Shown here: in pieces, positions 8,591 to 17,399 of the stretch
How positions within the stretch are numbered: the stretch's first letter is position 1
How the letters are laid out: the number at the start of each line of letters is the position of its first letter
Assembly (NCBI GenBank): GCA_038745585.1
Contig: JBCDLH010000015.1
Span: forward strand, 1 to 64,000
Origin: HLUCCA09 sp038745585
GTDB lineage: Bacteria > Pseudomonadota > Alphaproteobacteria > Rhodobacterales > Rhodobacteraceae
DNA length: 64,000 nucleotides
Direction of reading: 5' to 3'
Position numbers and translations under genes: made by a program
Notes under the pieces: generated by a model
Seen by the model: the letters and a program-made list of their open reading frames with translations, nothing else
Database searches by the model: none
What the model was told of the DNA's origin: nothing

Positions 8591-9247
8591 ATGGACACCA
8601 CACCGTTTTGCGATGTTGAGACCTGGGTCTTCGATCTCGACAACACGCTCTACCCGCCCCAGGTCCGCCTCTTCGATCAGATCGAGGTGCGGATGACGAC
8701 TTGGGTCGAAAACCTCCTCGGTGTCTCGCGGGACGAGGCCGACCGGCTCCGCCGTGAATATTGGGCTAGCCACGGTACGACCCTCGCCGGGCTCATGGAG
8801 GAGCATGGGATCGACCCTGACCCCTACCTCACCCATGTGCACGACATCTCGTTTGATGCCCTTGCGCCGGACCCCGAGCTCGCCGGCGCCATTGCCGCCC
8901 TGCCTGGCCGGCGCATTGTCTATACCAACGGCTCGGCGCCCTATGCCCAACGCGTTATTGCAGCGCGTGGTCTATCGGGTCTCTTTGACGCCGTTTACGG
9001 CATCGAGCACGCCGCGTTTCAGCCCAAGCCCCGCGCACGTGCCTTTGAGACTGTCTTCGGCACCGATGGGCTCGACCCTGCGCGCGCCGCGATGTTTGAA
9101 GACGACCCGCGAAACCTCGCCGCCCCCCACGCCATGGGCATGCGCACTGTCCATGTCGCGCCGGAGCCTCAACCGGCAGAGCACATTCACCACCATACAG
9201 CAGACTTGACCGCCTTCCTGTCCGCGCTTTCGCCCACGAGGCCATAA
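8591..9247 (+). CDS. HAD-family pyrimidine 5'-nucleotidase-like phosphatase
   Basis: The 218-residue protein shows all four HAD motifs: the nucleophile motif DLDNTLY near residue 15, YTNGSA (motif II), the lysine in FQPKPRA (motif III) and FEDDPRN (motif IV). This arrangement (FDLDNTLYP) is typical of the SDT1/PHM8-like pyrimidine 5'-nucleotidase branch, which dephosphorylates nucleoside monophosphates. Such genes are very common in Rhodobacterales. Substrate specificity is inferred from the family only. The start at 8591 fits the first HAD motif; upstream in-frame codons look non-coding. Confidence 0.85.
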   Translation: MDTTPFCDVETWVFDLDNTLYPPQVRLFDQIEVRMTTWVENLLGVSRDEADRLRREYWASHGTTLAGLMEEHGIDPDPYLTHVHDISFDALAPDPELAGAIAALPGRRIVYTNGSAPYAQRVIAARGLSGLFDAVYGIEHAAFQPKPRARAFETVFGTDGLDPARAAMFEDDPRNLAAPHAMGMRTVHVAPEPQPAEHIHHHTADLTAFLSALSPTRP

Positions 9248-9269
9248 CCCGAGCCCGCAGGAGGATCAT

Positions 9270-9512
9270 ATGAAAGACGACAACACGCCGACACCACCCG
9301 AGGTGGAGGACAGACCTGCTGTGGGAGACCGCGGCTGGCGCGCCCTGACCCGCGAGCGCGACGAGGTCGTGGCCTTTCTCGGGACGCTCGGCATCGTCGT
9401 GGTCGTCGCAGGGGCCACGCTGCTTTGGGGGCTGCCTGGGCTTTTCATCTCGGGGCTGGTGTTGACGGTCCTCATCGTCGCAGTCCTCATCATAATCTCG
9501 ATGGGAAGCTGA
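9270..9512 (+). CDS. Small conserved membrane protein
   Basis: The 80-residue protein has a charged, proline-rich N terminus (residues 1-32) and two hydrophobic segments (about 35-54 and 55-78) forming a membrane hairpin. A strong ribosome site (GGAGGATCAT) precedes it. It lies 22 bases after the HAD phosphatase and 42 bases before the FAD hydroxylase, so it is probably co-transcribed with them. I do not recognise a named family, and the function is unknown. Confidence 0.75.
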   Translation: MKDDNTPTPPEVEDRPAVGDRGWRALTRERDEVVAFLGTLGIVVVVAGATLLWGLPGLFISGLVLTVLIVAVLIIISMGS

Positions 9513-9554
9513 TCGCGCCTACGTCTCGGTCACGCAATTGCACGACGGGGATCC

Positions 9555-10751
9555 ATGGCACGCACGATCACAGACGTCTTTATCGCCGGCGGCGGGATCG
9601 CGGGCCTCTCTGCGGCGCTCGCCTTTGCCAGAGCGGGTTTTTCGGTGGTCCTCGCCTCGCCCGAGGCGCCGGTGACCGAGGCCGCAGAGACCGGGTCAGA
9701 CTTGCGTTCGACCGCGTTCCTGCAACCGGCGAAAGCGCTCTACGAAGAGATCGGCCTTTGGGAGGCGGTGCGGGCCGAGGCCGTTCCGCTCGAAGGCCTC
9801 CGCCTCGTCGACAGCGTCGGCTGGCCGCCAGAGACACGGGACGCGCGCGCGTTTCGGGCTTCGGATTTGGGCGAAGACTGCTTCGGCTGGAACCTTCTCA
9901 ATTGGCGCGTCTCCCGGGGGCTGATTGAAGTCCTATCGGCGGAGGCGGCTGTCGATCTGCGCTTTGGCGCGTCGTTTTCCGCGATGGTCACAAGGTCGAG
10001 CGGTACAATCGTTCGTCTGGACACGGGCGACAGCATAGCCGCCCGGCTCGTCATTGCCGCCGATGGCCGCGCATCGGGCGTGCGCGTGGCAGCCGGGATC
10101 GACGTCGAGGTGACCCGATATGGCCAAAAGGCGCTCGCCTTCACTGTGACGCATCCGGTTCCGCATCAGAACGTTTCGACCGAGATCTATAACGAGGGCG
10201 GCCCCTTTACTATGGTGCCCTTGCCCGATATCGGCGGGCGGCCTGCCTCCGCCATCGTTTGGATGAACCCGGGCGCCCGTGCGCTCGAACTCGCTGCTCT
10301 AGAAGTGTCTGAGTTCAACGCCGTGATGTCGGAACGGTCCTGCCATTACTTAGGTCCATTGGAGCGCGCGTCGGACCTGAGGATCTGGCCCATTGTTTCG
10401 CAACGCGCAACGCGGCTGGCGGCCGAACGCACGGCGATCGTCGCCGAAGCCGCTCACGTCGTTCCACCGATCGGCGCGCAGGGCCTCAACACCTCGCTCA
10501 ACGACATTATAGCGCTGCGCGACCTCGCCGTCGCGCACCGGACCGCTCTAGGTGGGCCAGAGATGCTTGCAGCCTATGGGCGGGCGCGAGGCCCAGACAT
10601 CCGCGCCCGCGTCGCCGCCATCGATGTCTTCAACCGCGTGACACGGTCCGGCGCGCCCTGGCTCCAGTCGCTCCGCCTTAATGGGCTGAAAGCAATCTAT
10701 GACGTCGCTCCGCTGCGCCGAGCCGTCATGCGCGCCGGTATGGGCGCATAG
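9555..10751 (+). CDS. UbiH/UbiF/COQ6-family FAD-dependent hydroxylase
   Basis: The 398-residue protein is a flavin monooxygenase of the ubiquinone-biosynthesis type. It has an N-terminal dinucleotide-binding motif (FIAGGGIAGLSAALAFARAG), the mid-protein AADGRASGVR segment (the usual DG-R-S-x-x-R motif) and the second FAD motif near the C terminus. That last motif is usually GDAAHxxxPxxGQGLN; here it reads AEAAHVVPPIGAQGLN, a variant in which GD is AE. The enzyme probably hydroxylates a ring position of a polyprenyl-phenol in ubiquinone synthesis at the inner membrane. Which position is modified cannot be told from sequence. Confidence 0.87.
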   Translation: MARTITDVFIAGGGIAGLSAALAFARAGFSVVLASPEAPVTEAAETGSDLRSTAFLQPAKALYEEIGLWEAVRAEAVPLEGLRLVDSVGWPPETRDARAFRASDLGEDCFGWNLLNWRVSRGLIEVLSAEAAVDLRFGASFSAMVTRSSGTIVRLDTGDSIAARLVIAADGRASGVRVAAGIDVEVTRYGQKALAFTVTHPVPHQNVSTEIYNEGGPFTMVPLPDIGGRPASAIVWMNPGARALELAALEVSEFNAVMSERSCHYLGPLERASDLRIWPIVSQRATRLAAERTAIVAEAAHVVPPIGAQGLNTSLNDIIALRDLAVAHRTALGGPEMLAAYGRARGPDIRARVAAIDVFNRVTRSGAPWLQSLRLNGLKAIYDVAPLRRAVMRAGMGA

Positions 10752-10810
10752 CATCGCTTCGTGCTGAAAGGCGCGCGCCGCCTCGGCCGCTCGCAACGGA
10801 GCGAACCGCG

Positions 10811-11833
10811 TCAGTTGCGCGCCTTGTCGACCATCTTGCCGGCCGTGATCCATGGCATCATCTCACGCAGCTTCTCGCCGACCTGTTCGATCTGGTGGGC
10901 GTCGTTGTTGCGCCGGATCGCTTTGAATGAAGGCTGTCCCACCGCGCATTCGGTCATCCAATCGCGGACAAAGCGGCCTTGCTGGATATCGTCGAGCACC
11001 TCTTTCATCCGCGCCTTCGTCTCGTCATAGGGCAAGATGCGCGGGCCAGAGACATACTCGCCAAACTCCGCCGTGTTCGAGATCGAGTAGTTCATGTTGG
11101 CGATGCCGCCCTCATAGATGAGATCGACGATTAGCTTCACCTCGTGCAAGCATTCAAAATAGGCCATTTCGGGCGCATAGCCGGCCTCGACCAGCGTCTC
11201 AAAGCCCATACGAATGAGCTCGACCAAACCGCCGCAGAGCACCGCCTGCTCGCCAAAGAGGTCGGTCTCGCACTCTTCTTTGAAGTTCGTCTCGATGATG
11301 CCCGAGCGCCCGCCGCCGATGGCCGAGCAATAGGACAGCCCGATCTCCAGCGCCTTGCCCGACGCGTCGTTGTGCACGGCAACAAGGCAGGGCACGCCGC
11401 CGCCTTTCGTGTACTCGCCGCGCACCGTATGACCCGGGCCTTTCGGCGCCATCATGATGACGTCGACGCCCGGCTTTGGCTCGATGAGCCCGAAATGCAC
11501 GTTTAGCCCGTGGGCAAAGGCGATCGCAGCGCCCTCGCGCAGATTGTCGTGAACATATTTTCCATAGGTGTCGGCCTGCAGCTCGTCCGGCATCGTGAAC
11601 ATCATCAGGTCGCACCAGGCCGCCGCCTCGGCGATCCCCATGACGCCCAGCCCTTCGCCCTCAGCCTTCTTGGCCGATGGAGAGCCCTCTCGCAGGGCCA
11701 CGGCAAGGTTTTTCGCGCCGCTGTCGCGTAGGTTCAGCGCGTGAGCATGGCCTTGGGAGCCGTATCCGAGGATGGCCACCTTCTTGTCTTTGATCAGATT
11801 GATGTCGCAATCGCGGTCATAGTACACGCGCAT
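10811..11833 (-). CDS. ilvC: Ketol-acid reductoisomerase
   Basis: IlvC isomerises and reduces acetolactate or acetohydroxybutyrate with NADPH in valine, leucine and isoleucine synthesis. The 340-residue protein is the short class I form. The dinucleotide-binding loop GYGSQGHAHALNLRDSG lies near residues 23-40. The catalytic, Mg-binding knotted domain follows (SYCSAIGGGRSGIIETNFKEECETDLFGEQAVLCGG in two parts), including the family's E-x-x-x-D-L-F-G-E-Q. A GAGGGACAGAAC ribosome site precedes the start. No ilvBH partner is near. Confidence 0.97.
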   Translation of the reverse strand: MRVYYDRDCDINLIKDKKVAILGYGSQGHAHALNLRDSGAKNLAVALREGSPSAKKAEGEGLGVMGIAEAAAWCDLMMFTMPDELQADTYGKYVHDNLREGAAIAFAHGLNVHFGLIEPKPGVDVIMMAPKGPGHTVRGEYTKGGGVPCLVAVHNDASGKALEIGLSYCSAIGGGRSGIIETNFKEECETDLFGEQAVLCGGLVELIRMGFETLVEAGYAPEMAYFECLHEVKLIVDLIYEGGIANMNYSISNTAEFGEYVSGPRILPYDETKARMKEVLDDIQQGRFVRDWMTECAVGQPSFKAIRRNNDAHQIEQVGEKLREMMPWITAGKMVDKARN

Positions 11834-11991
11834 GTTCTGTCCCTCGTTCTCGGTGCTCTCTTGCGCCAGTCCTCCCCTTGGGACGCGTTACATCCGGGCG
11901 CAATCGTTCCAGCGCGCGGGATAGACGGGGGAGGAAGCGCCTGCAAGCGCCCTTCGGCGATTAGGTCGGGGCAGCGGCCGGCGGACCTGGC

Positions 11992-13371
11992 TCAAGCCAC
12001 GGTCTTGACTGCGGACACCACCTCGTCGACCACCGCTTCAAGAAGCGCAGCGTCCTCGCATTCGGCCATCACACGGATCAGAGGCTCCGTTCCCGATTTG
12101 CGGATGAGAAGCCGCCCCTGCCCCTTTAGCCGCTCCTCTGCGGCCGCGACGCTCGCTTGCACCGGCGCCGTTTCAAGCGGCGCGGTCCCCAGCGCATAGC
12201 GGACATTCCGGAGCTTCTGCGGCACCGTGTCGAATTGCTGCGCAAGCTCCGAGGCGCGTTGCCCGGTTTCGACCATCGCCGCGAGAAATTGCAGCGCCGC
12301 GATCAGGCCGTCTCCTGTCGTAGTGTAATCGGTCATCACGATATGGCCCGATTGCTCGCCGCCGAGGTTCCACCCACCTTCGCGCATCCGGGCGACAACG
12401 TAGCGGTCGCCCACGGGCGTCCGTTCGAGACCGAGCCCGCGCGCAGAAAGGAACCGTTCGAGCCCGAGATTGGACATCACCGTCGAGACGAGCTTGCCGC
12501 CCTTGAGCCGCCCTTCGTCGGCCCAGCGCGCGGCCAAGAGGGCCATGATCTGATCGCCGTCCGCCACCTGCCCCGTCTCGTCGAGGACCATCACGCGGTC
12601 GGCATCGCCATCCAGGCAGATCCCAACATCCGCACGGTACTCGACGACCGAGGCGGCGGCTGCTTCAACGTCGGTGGAGCCGCAACCGTCGTTGATGTTG
12701 AGCCCATTCGGCTCAACGCCCAACGTCTTGACCTCGGCCCCCAACTCCCAAAGAACGGCCGGTGCCGTCCGGTAGGCCGCGCCGTTGGCGCAATCGATGA
12801 CGATCCGCAGCCCTGCGAGCGAGCGATCTGATGGAAACGACGCCTTCGCGCGCTCCACGTAGCGAAAGCGCCCGTCGTCGATCCGCTGCGCACGCCCGAT
12901 ATTTTCGGCCTGCGCCGGCTCGACGCCCGCCGTCACCATTGCTTCGATCTCGGCCTCGGCCGCGTCGGAGAGCTTAAACCCGTCGGGCCCGAAAAACTTG
13001 ATCCCGTTGTCGTGGTGCGGGTTGTGGCTTGCCGAGATCATAATCCCGAGATCGGCGCGCATCGAACGCGTAAGATAGCCGACCGCAGGCGTTGGCACGG
13101 GACCCAGGAGAAGGACATTCATCCCCGTGGAGGTGAGCCCGGCGGTCAATGCGTTCTCGAACATGTAACCCGAGAGCCGGGTATCCTTCCCGATAACGAC
13201 GCGATGTTCCTCGGCGCGGTTCTTGCGAAAGTAACGCCCCGCCGCGGCGCCCAGCCGCAGCGCCATTTCTGCGGTCATCGGATGCGTATTGGCGCGCCCG
13301 CGGACGCCGTCGGTCCCAAACAAAGTGCGCACGGGTGACGCCGCTTCCGCAGCTTTCGTTTCGTCTTTCAT
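11992..13371 (-). CDS. glmM: Phosphoglucosamine mutase
   Basis: GlmM converts glucosamine-6-phosphate to glucosamine-1-phosphate for UDP-GlcNAc, peptidoglycan and lipopolysaccharide. The 459-residue protein has the N-terminal LFGTDGVRGRAN motif, the active serine loop ISASHNPHHDNGIKFFG (phospho-acceptor Ser115), the Mg-binding CLDGDADR loop and the C-terminal phosphate-binding RKSGTEPLIRVM. The start at 13371 is chosen because the protein then begins shortly before the conserved TDGVRG; an upstream in-frame ATG adds 20 residues that do not fit the family. Confidence 0.96.
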   Translation of the reverse strand: MKDETKAAEAASPVRTLFGTDGVRGRANTHPMTAEMALRLGAAAGRYFRKNRAEEHRVVIGKDTRLSGYMFENALTAGLTSTGMNVLLLGPVPTPAVGYLTRSMRADLGIMISASHNPHHDNGIKFFGPDGFKLSDAAEAEIEAMVTAGVEPAQAENIGRAQRIDDGRFRYVERAKASFPSDRSLAGLRIVIDCANGAAYRTAPAVLWELGAEVKTLGVEPNGLNINDGCGSTDVEAAAASVVEYRADVGICLDGDADRVMVLDETGQVADGDQIMALLAARWADEGRLKGGKLVSTVMSNLGLERFLSARGLGLERTPVGDRYVVARMREGGWNLGGEQSGHIVMTDYTTTGDGLIAALQFLAAMVETGQRASELAQQFDTVPQKLRNVRYALGTAPLETAPVQASVAAAEERLKGQGRLLIRKSGTEPLIRVMAECEDAALLEAVVDEVVSAVKTVA

Positions 13372-13580
13372 GCGCGTCTTGCTCCCACATGTCCGTGCCG
13401 CTCGGGCGGCATAGCATGGATCTGGACGCACTTAACCCCGCGCTCTGGCGGATCCTTGCCCAAGGTTGAAACACTTCGTTTCCGAGCGAAACAAAGGGTT
13501 GGTCCTTGGAGATTAAAGAGCGCGAGGTGGGGCAACTCTCATCGCCCCATTGCGGCGACCGAACGGCGCGGAGCAGCCCC

Positions 13581-14291
13581 CTATGAGCTCGGCGACCGAT
13601 AGAAGTGATGGACGCCAATCGTCGTGGTCCGGGCGTAGACGCGGGACCAACGCGGATTGACTGCTTTGGTATGATAATGCGTCGCGCCAGCTGTCAGTGC
13701 TCGAGGCGCGCCGTCGAGCATAAGCCGCGCAATCTTGCCAACGCGATCCCAGGCCTTGGGCTCATGCACATTTTCGGCATAGCCGTCGCAGGTGTAGGTA
13801 AACTGACATTGGTAGCGTTTGCCCGTGCCTTGATTAACGACGCCGCAGACGGTGTCTGGAAAGCGCGCGGTGTCCACGCGGTTTAGAACGACCTCAGCGA
13901 CCGCAAACTGTCCCTTAATCGACTCCCCTCGCGCCTCGAAATAGAGCGCTTCGGCCATGCAATACCATTCATCGCCCCCAGTCGCTGTCGGCAGTGCATC
14001 GACCCACTCCGCGTCATAGCGCACCAGCCCCTCGGGCGCCGTATCGCGTACGCCGTCCTCGGCGCGCAAATCCATGCCCTCTTCTCCAAGAAGCGACGCT
14101 AAGCGCAGCTCTAGCGGGGCCTCGGTCTGTGGGGATGTATCCGGAGGGGCGATAGGTGGATCGATCTGCGTCACGCTCTGCGGCACATTCGAGCTCGACA
14201 GAAAAACTTCAGCCTGCACGCAAGAGATGGTCAGGCTGGACGCACACAAAAAAGTACTGGCCGCGCACATCGCGGTTCTCACGGGTATCAT
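13581..14291 (-). CDS. Secreted SleB-type cell wall hydrolase
   Basis: The 236-residue protein starts with a Sec signal peptide (about residues 1-28, ending SCVQA) and an unstructured proline-rich spacer. Its catalytic domain belongs to the Hydrolase_2 (SleB-like) family: WYCMAEALYFEARGES with the likely catalytic glutamate, VAEVVLNRVDTARFPDTVC, YQCQFTYTCDG, and GATHYHTKAVNPRW. These lytic transglycosylase-like enzymes cleave peptidoglycan glycan strands in the periplasm. A weak stem (TGGGGC/GCCCCA near 13528-13549) follows the stop on this strand. Confidence 0.85.
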   Translation of the reverse strand: MIPVRTAMCAASTFLCASSLTISCVQAEVFLSSSNVPQSVTQIDPPIAPPDTSPQTEAPLELRLASLLGEEGMDLRAEDGVRDTAPEGLVRYDAEWVDALPTATGGDEWYCMAEALYFEARGESIKGQFAVAEVVLNRVDTARFPDTVCGVVNQGTGKRYQCQFTYTCDGYAENVHEPKAWDRVGKIARLMLDGAPRALTAGATHYHTKAVNPRWSRVYARTTTIGVHHFYRSPSS

Positions 14292-14610
14292 GTCACACTC
14301 TCTCTCGTCTTGGCAGCATCACCGGCGCTGCGCCCCGCATGGGGGCACGCGCGTCGTCCCGGTCGGTGTCAGAGTCGATGTGCCAGCGATCTCGCGATCG
14401 ACCTGCCCCCAGCAATCCCCCACAGCACCTCGATGCGTTCTCGCATACGTCCGAGCCGGAGCGGTGCGTAGCCGACAGCTTTACGAAGTGTAAACCGCGT
14501 CAGGAGGGCGCAGGACGCGTTATCGCCTCAAAAAGGCCCAGATTTACGCGGTCTCGGCAAGAAGGCGCCGATGCAAACGGGCAACACAAGCGAAACTCTG
14601 CTGCAACAAA
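14292..14610. other. Gene-free stretch
   Basis: I see no coding frame with a ribosome site or a recognisable family here. The stretch separates the cell-wall hydrolase start from the 3' end of the PPDK-like gene. It probably holds the promoter of the hydrolase gene and the terminator of the PPDK-like gene, but no clear hairpin with a T-tract was found. Confidence 0.5.
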
Positions 14611-17211
14611 TCAGACTGGGTCGCGGACTTCGCCTTCGCCGCTCGCTCGCATTGCGACGTTCGACTCACGTTCGCGAAGCGCAAGATGCGCCGCTGCCAA
14701 ACGCGCGACAGGCACGCGGAACGGCGAGCAAGAGACATAGTCAAAGCCCGCATCGCGGCAAAAGGAGATCGTGTCCGGGTCTCCGCCATGCTCGCCGCAA
14801 ACCGCGAGCGTCACGTTGGGTCGCGTGCGCCGACCCCGATCGGCACCGAGGAGCAAGAGCTCGCCGACACCGTCTCGGTCGAGGGTGTGAAACGGATCTT
14901 CAGGGAAAACCTCTTGCGCAACATAGGTCCCCATGAACCGTCCAGCGTCATCGCGGCTGAGGCCATAGGTCATCTGCGTAAGGTCGTTCGTGCCGAAGGA
15001 CAGAAACGAGGAATGCGCTGCGATCTCGCCGGCGCGTAACGCCGCGCGCGGCGTCTCGACCATCACGCCCAAACGATAGTCAAAGCGGCTCCGGCTCTCA
15101 TTGCGCACCGCAACGGCGACGGCGTCGATCCGGCCTTTCACAAGCTCAACCTCGCGTTTGGCCGAAACCAGCGGGATCATAATCTCGGGGACGACAGCAG
15201 CCCCCCCTTTGCAAGAGGCCTCGATCGTCGCCTCGAAGATCGCGCGCGCCTGCATGTCGTAGATCTCGGGCAGCGTCACGCCGAGGCGCACACCGCGCAG
15301 GCCCAGCATCGGGTTGAATTCCGAGAGTGCTTCAACACGGTGGGTCACATCCGAGAGCGGCAAGTCAAGCGCTTCGGCCAACGCGCGCAGCCCCTCCTTG
15401 TCGTTCGGCAGAAACTCGTGGAGCGGCGGATCAAAGAGGCGAATGCAAACCGGCTTGCCCCCCATGATCTCAAAAAGCTCTACAAAGTCCGCCCGCTGCA
15501 TCGGCAGCAGGCGTTCCAGGGCGGCGCGCCGATCCACCTCGCTGTCGGTAAAGATCATCTCGCGCATCACCGTCAGACGCGCTTGCTCGAAGAACATGTG
15601 CTCGGTCCGGCAGAGCCCGATCCCTTCGGCAGCAAAGCCTTGCGCCATGCGCGCGTCCTCGGGCGTGTCGGCATTGGCGCGCACGCCGATGTCGCGCGCA
15701 GCGTCCGCCCAGGTCAGAAGCTGCTGAAACGGCAGGTCGAGTGCGGCCTCCAACATCGGTGCCGCGCCACGCAATGCCTCGCCCGTCGAGCCATCGACGG
15801 TCAGCACATCGCCCTCGCGCAGCGCCGTTCCAGACGGCGTCGTCAACACTTTTTTGCGCGTCGAGAGCCGCAGCCCGGTCGCGCCGACGATGGCGGGCAG
15901 GCCCAGCCCGCGGGCGATCACGGCGGCGTGGCTTGTCATACCGCCCCGCTGCGTGATCACGGCGCGCGCGGCATGCATGCCGCGGATATCCTCGGGCACG
16001 GTCTCGCGCCGCACGAGGATGCAAGGCTCGCCCTGGGCCGCCGCCGTCTGCGCCGCCTCGGAGGAAAAGACAAGCTTGCCGACGGCCGCGCCCGGGCTCG
16101 CCGCCATCCCGCGCAAGACCACGTCACGCGGAGCGCTCGGGTCGACCTGCGGGTGCAAGAGTTCAGGAAGGGCCCGCGGCGGCACACGCAGCACCGCCTC
16201 ATTGGGGGTGATGATACCCTCCTCGGCCAAGGTGACGGCCACGCGCACATTGGCGCGGGCCGAGCGCGGAACGCGCACCGCGTCGAGCACGGTCAGCGTT
16301 TCGTTCTCGACCGTAAACTCGATCTCCATCTCTTCGCGCAACTGCGCACGGCAGAGTTCGGCCGTCTCCATCAGCGCGGCAAAGAGCTTGGGCGCAACGC
16401 TTTCGAGCGAGGGGCCGCGCGGGTCTTCGGCGAGAAACAGCGCCTCGTCGCGGCGGCCGAGCGCGTCGCGCCCCATCGATTGTCGGAGATAGCGGCCTGA
16501 GACGAGGCGTTGTCCGGTTCCGCTGTCGATCAGCCGGATGACGCCCGCACCGTTCTCGCCCGGACCCAGACCAAGCGCCATGGCTTGCACTATGAGGCCG
16601 AGACCCGCATCCGCAGGAGCGCCGCGCGCCTGCCGCAAAAGACGGGCCGTTGTGCCCTCCCAAGCGCGCGCCATCGAGCGCAACACGTCCGAGAGCTGCC
16701 GTGCGGGGTCCTGCGGAAAGGGCTCGTCCGCCTCGTCCTCATAGGCCGCGAGAGCCGCGCGGATCGCGGATGCCCCACCGTGTTCGGCAGCCTGTTCAAA
16801 GGGCTCGGGGTCGAGCCGGGCGACGTCGTGGGCATAGGCCAGGATAAAGCGCAGATAGAGCGCATCGGCCGCCGCCTCCCCCAAACGCTCAGCTAGGGCG
16901 TCTCGCTTGGCATCGCACATCCCGATATTGAGGACCGCTCCAGGCCCGCCCCAATCGGGATCGGCCGAGGACGGACGAACCGAGACGAGCGGCCCGCGCC
17001 CGAACGCCGCCAAGAGCCGCCCAGTATCGGCGCGATGGCCCTGGGCGATGCGGTGCACCTCGTCAAAGGAAAGCGCCACCGTGCGCGGCACCGGCGCGCC
17101 GAGCCGCACCAGCCGCTGGAGGCACTTTGCGCGGCCGCCATGTGCCGCCGCCGTCACTTGCGCGGTGGGCGTGATCAGGGTGAAATCCTTGATCGGGTTC
17201 ATTTGCTGCAC
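14611..17211 (-). CDS. ppdK: Pyruvate phosphate dikinase-like protein
   Basis: The 866-residue protein has PPDK length and order. The central phosphohistidine domain is intact (RGGMTSHAAVIARGLGLPAIVG), as is the C-terminal PEP/pyruvate barrel (GLCRTEHMFF, CIRLFDPPLHEFLP, FGTNDLTQMTYG, CGEHGGDP with the catalytic Cys). The N-terminal ATP-grasp domain is unusual: the start reads AAHGGRAKCL where GGKGANL is normal. The GVAFTRNPSTGE loop is replaced by GVIRLIDSGTGQ, and the LQCRTGKR end by LDAVRVPR. ATP use may therefore be altered. PPDK interconverts pyruvate/ATP/phosphate and PEP/AMP/PPi. The ATG three codons in is an equally good start. Confidence 0.8.
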   Translation of the reverse strand: MQQMNPIKDFTLITPTAQVTAAAHGGRAKCLQRLVRLGAPVPRTVALSFDEVHRIAQGHRADTGRLLAAFGRGPLVSVRPSSADPDWGGPGAVLNIGMCDAKRDALAERLGEAAADALYLRFILAYAHDVARLDPEPFEQAAEHGGASAIRAALAAYEDEADEPFPQDPARQLSDVLRSMARAWEGTTARLLRQARGAPADAGLGLIVQAMALGLGPGENGAGVIRLIDSGTGQRLVSGRYLRQSMGRDALGRRDEALFLAEDPRGPSLESVAPKLFAALMETAELCRAQLREEMEIEFTVENETLTVLDAVRVPRSARANVRVAVTLAEEGIITPNEAVLRVPPRALPELLHPQVDPSAPRDVVLRGMAASPGAAVGKLVFSSEAAQTAAAQGEPCILVRRETVPEDIRGMHAARAVITQRGGMTSHAAVIARGLGLPAIVGATGLRLSTRKKVLTTPSGTALREGDVLTVDGSTGEALRGAAPMLEAALDLPFQQLLTWADAARDIGVRANADTPEDARMAQGFAAEGIGLCRTEHMFFEQARLTVMREMIFTDSEVDRRAALERLLPMQRADFVELFEIMGGKPVCIRLFDPPLHEFLPNDKEGLRALAEALDLPLSDVTHRVEALSEFNPMLGLRGVRLGVTLPEIYDMQARAIFEATIEASCKGGAAVVPEIMIPLVSAKREVELVKGRIDAVAVAVRNESRSRFDYRLGVMVETPRAALRAGEIAAHSSFLSFGTNDLTQMTYGLSRDDAGRFMGTYVAQEVFPEDPFHTLDRDGVGELLLLGADRGRRTRPNVTLAVCGEHGGDPDTISFCRDAGFDYVSCSPFRVPVARLAAAHLALRERESNVAMRASGEGEVRDPV

Positions 17212-17290
17212 TGCGGCGCACCTCCGTTGCGCGCTCGCACCTTACGCCCGCCCGGCCCTCGCGCAAGCGTCACCTTTCGCCGCGCCCCCC

Positions 17291-17334
17291 CTGCTTCTTT
17301 TTGCTGTAAATGTCGCCGCCGGAGGCACTTATCC
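17291..17334 (-). repeat. Intergenic repeat, copy 1 (minus orientation)
   Basis: Read on the minus strand this contains TGCCTCCGGCGGCGACATTT followed by ACAGCAAAAAGAAG. It closely matches copy 5 near 63650. It lies between the PPDK-like gene and glyS, head to head with copy 2. Confidence 0.6.
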
Positions 17335-17346
17335 GGACTGCAAGAC

Positions 17347-17383
17347 CGGCCTTCGGCGAGGATACTTGGCGCCCAAAGAAGAC
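17347..17383 (+). repeat. Intergenic repeat, copy 2
   Basis: It contains CTTCGGCGAGGATACTTGG then CGCCCAAAGAAGA. The core matches copies 3 and 4. With copy 1 it forms an inverted pair, 12 bases apart, in the glyS-ppdK interval. Confidence 0.6.
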
Positions 17384-17399
17384 AGCGGCGGGCTCGAGT

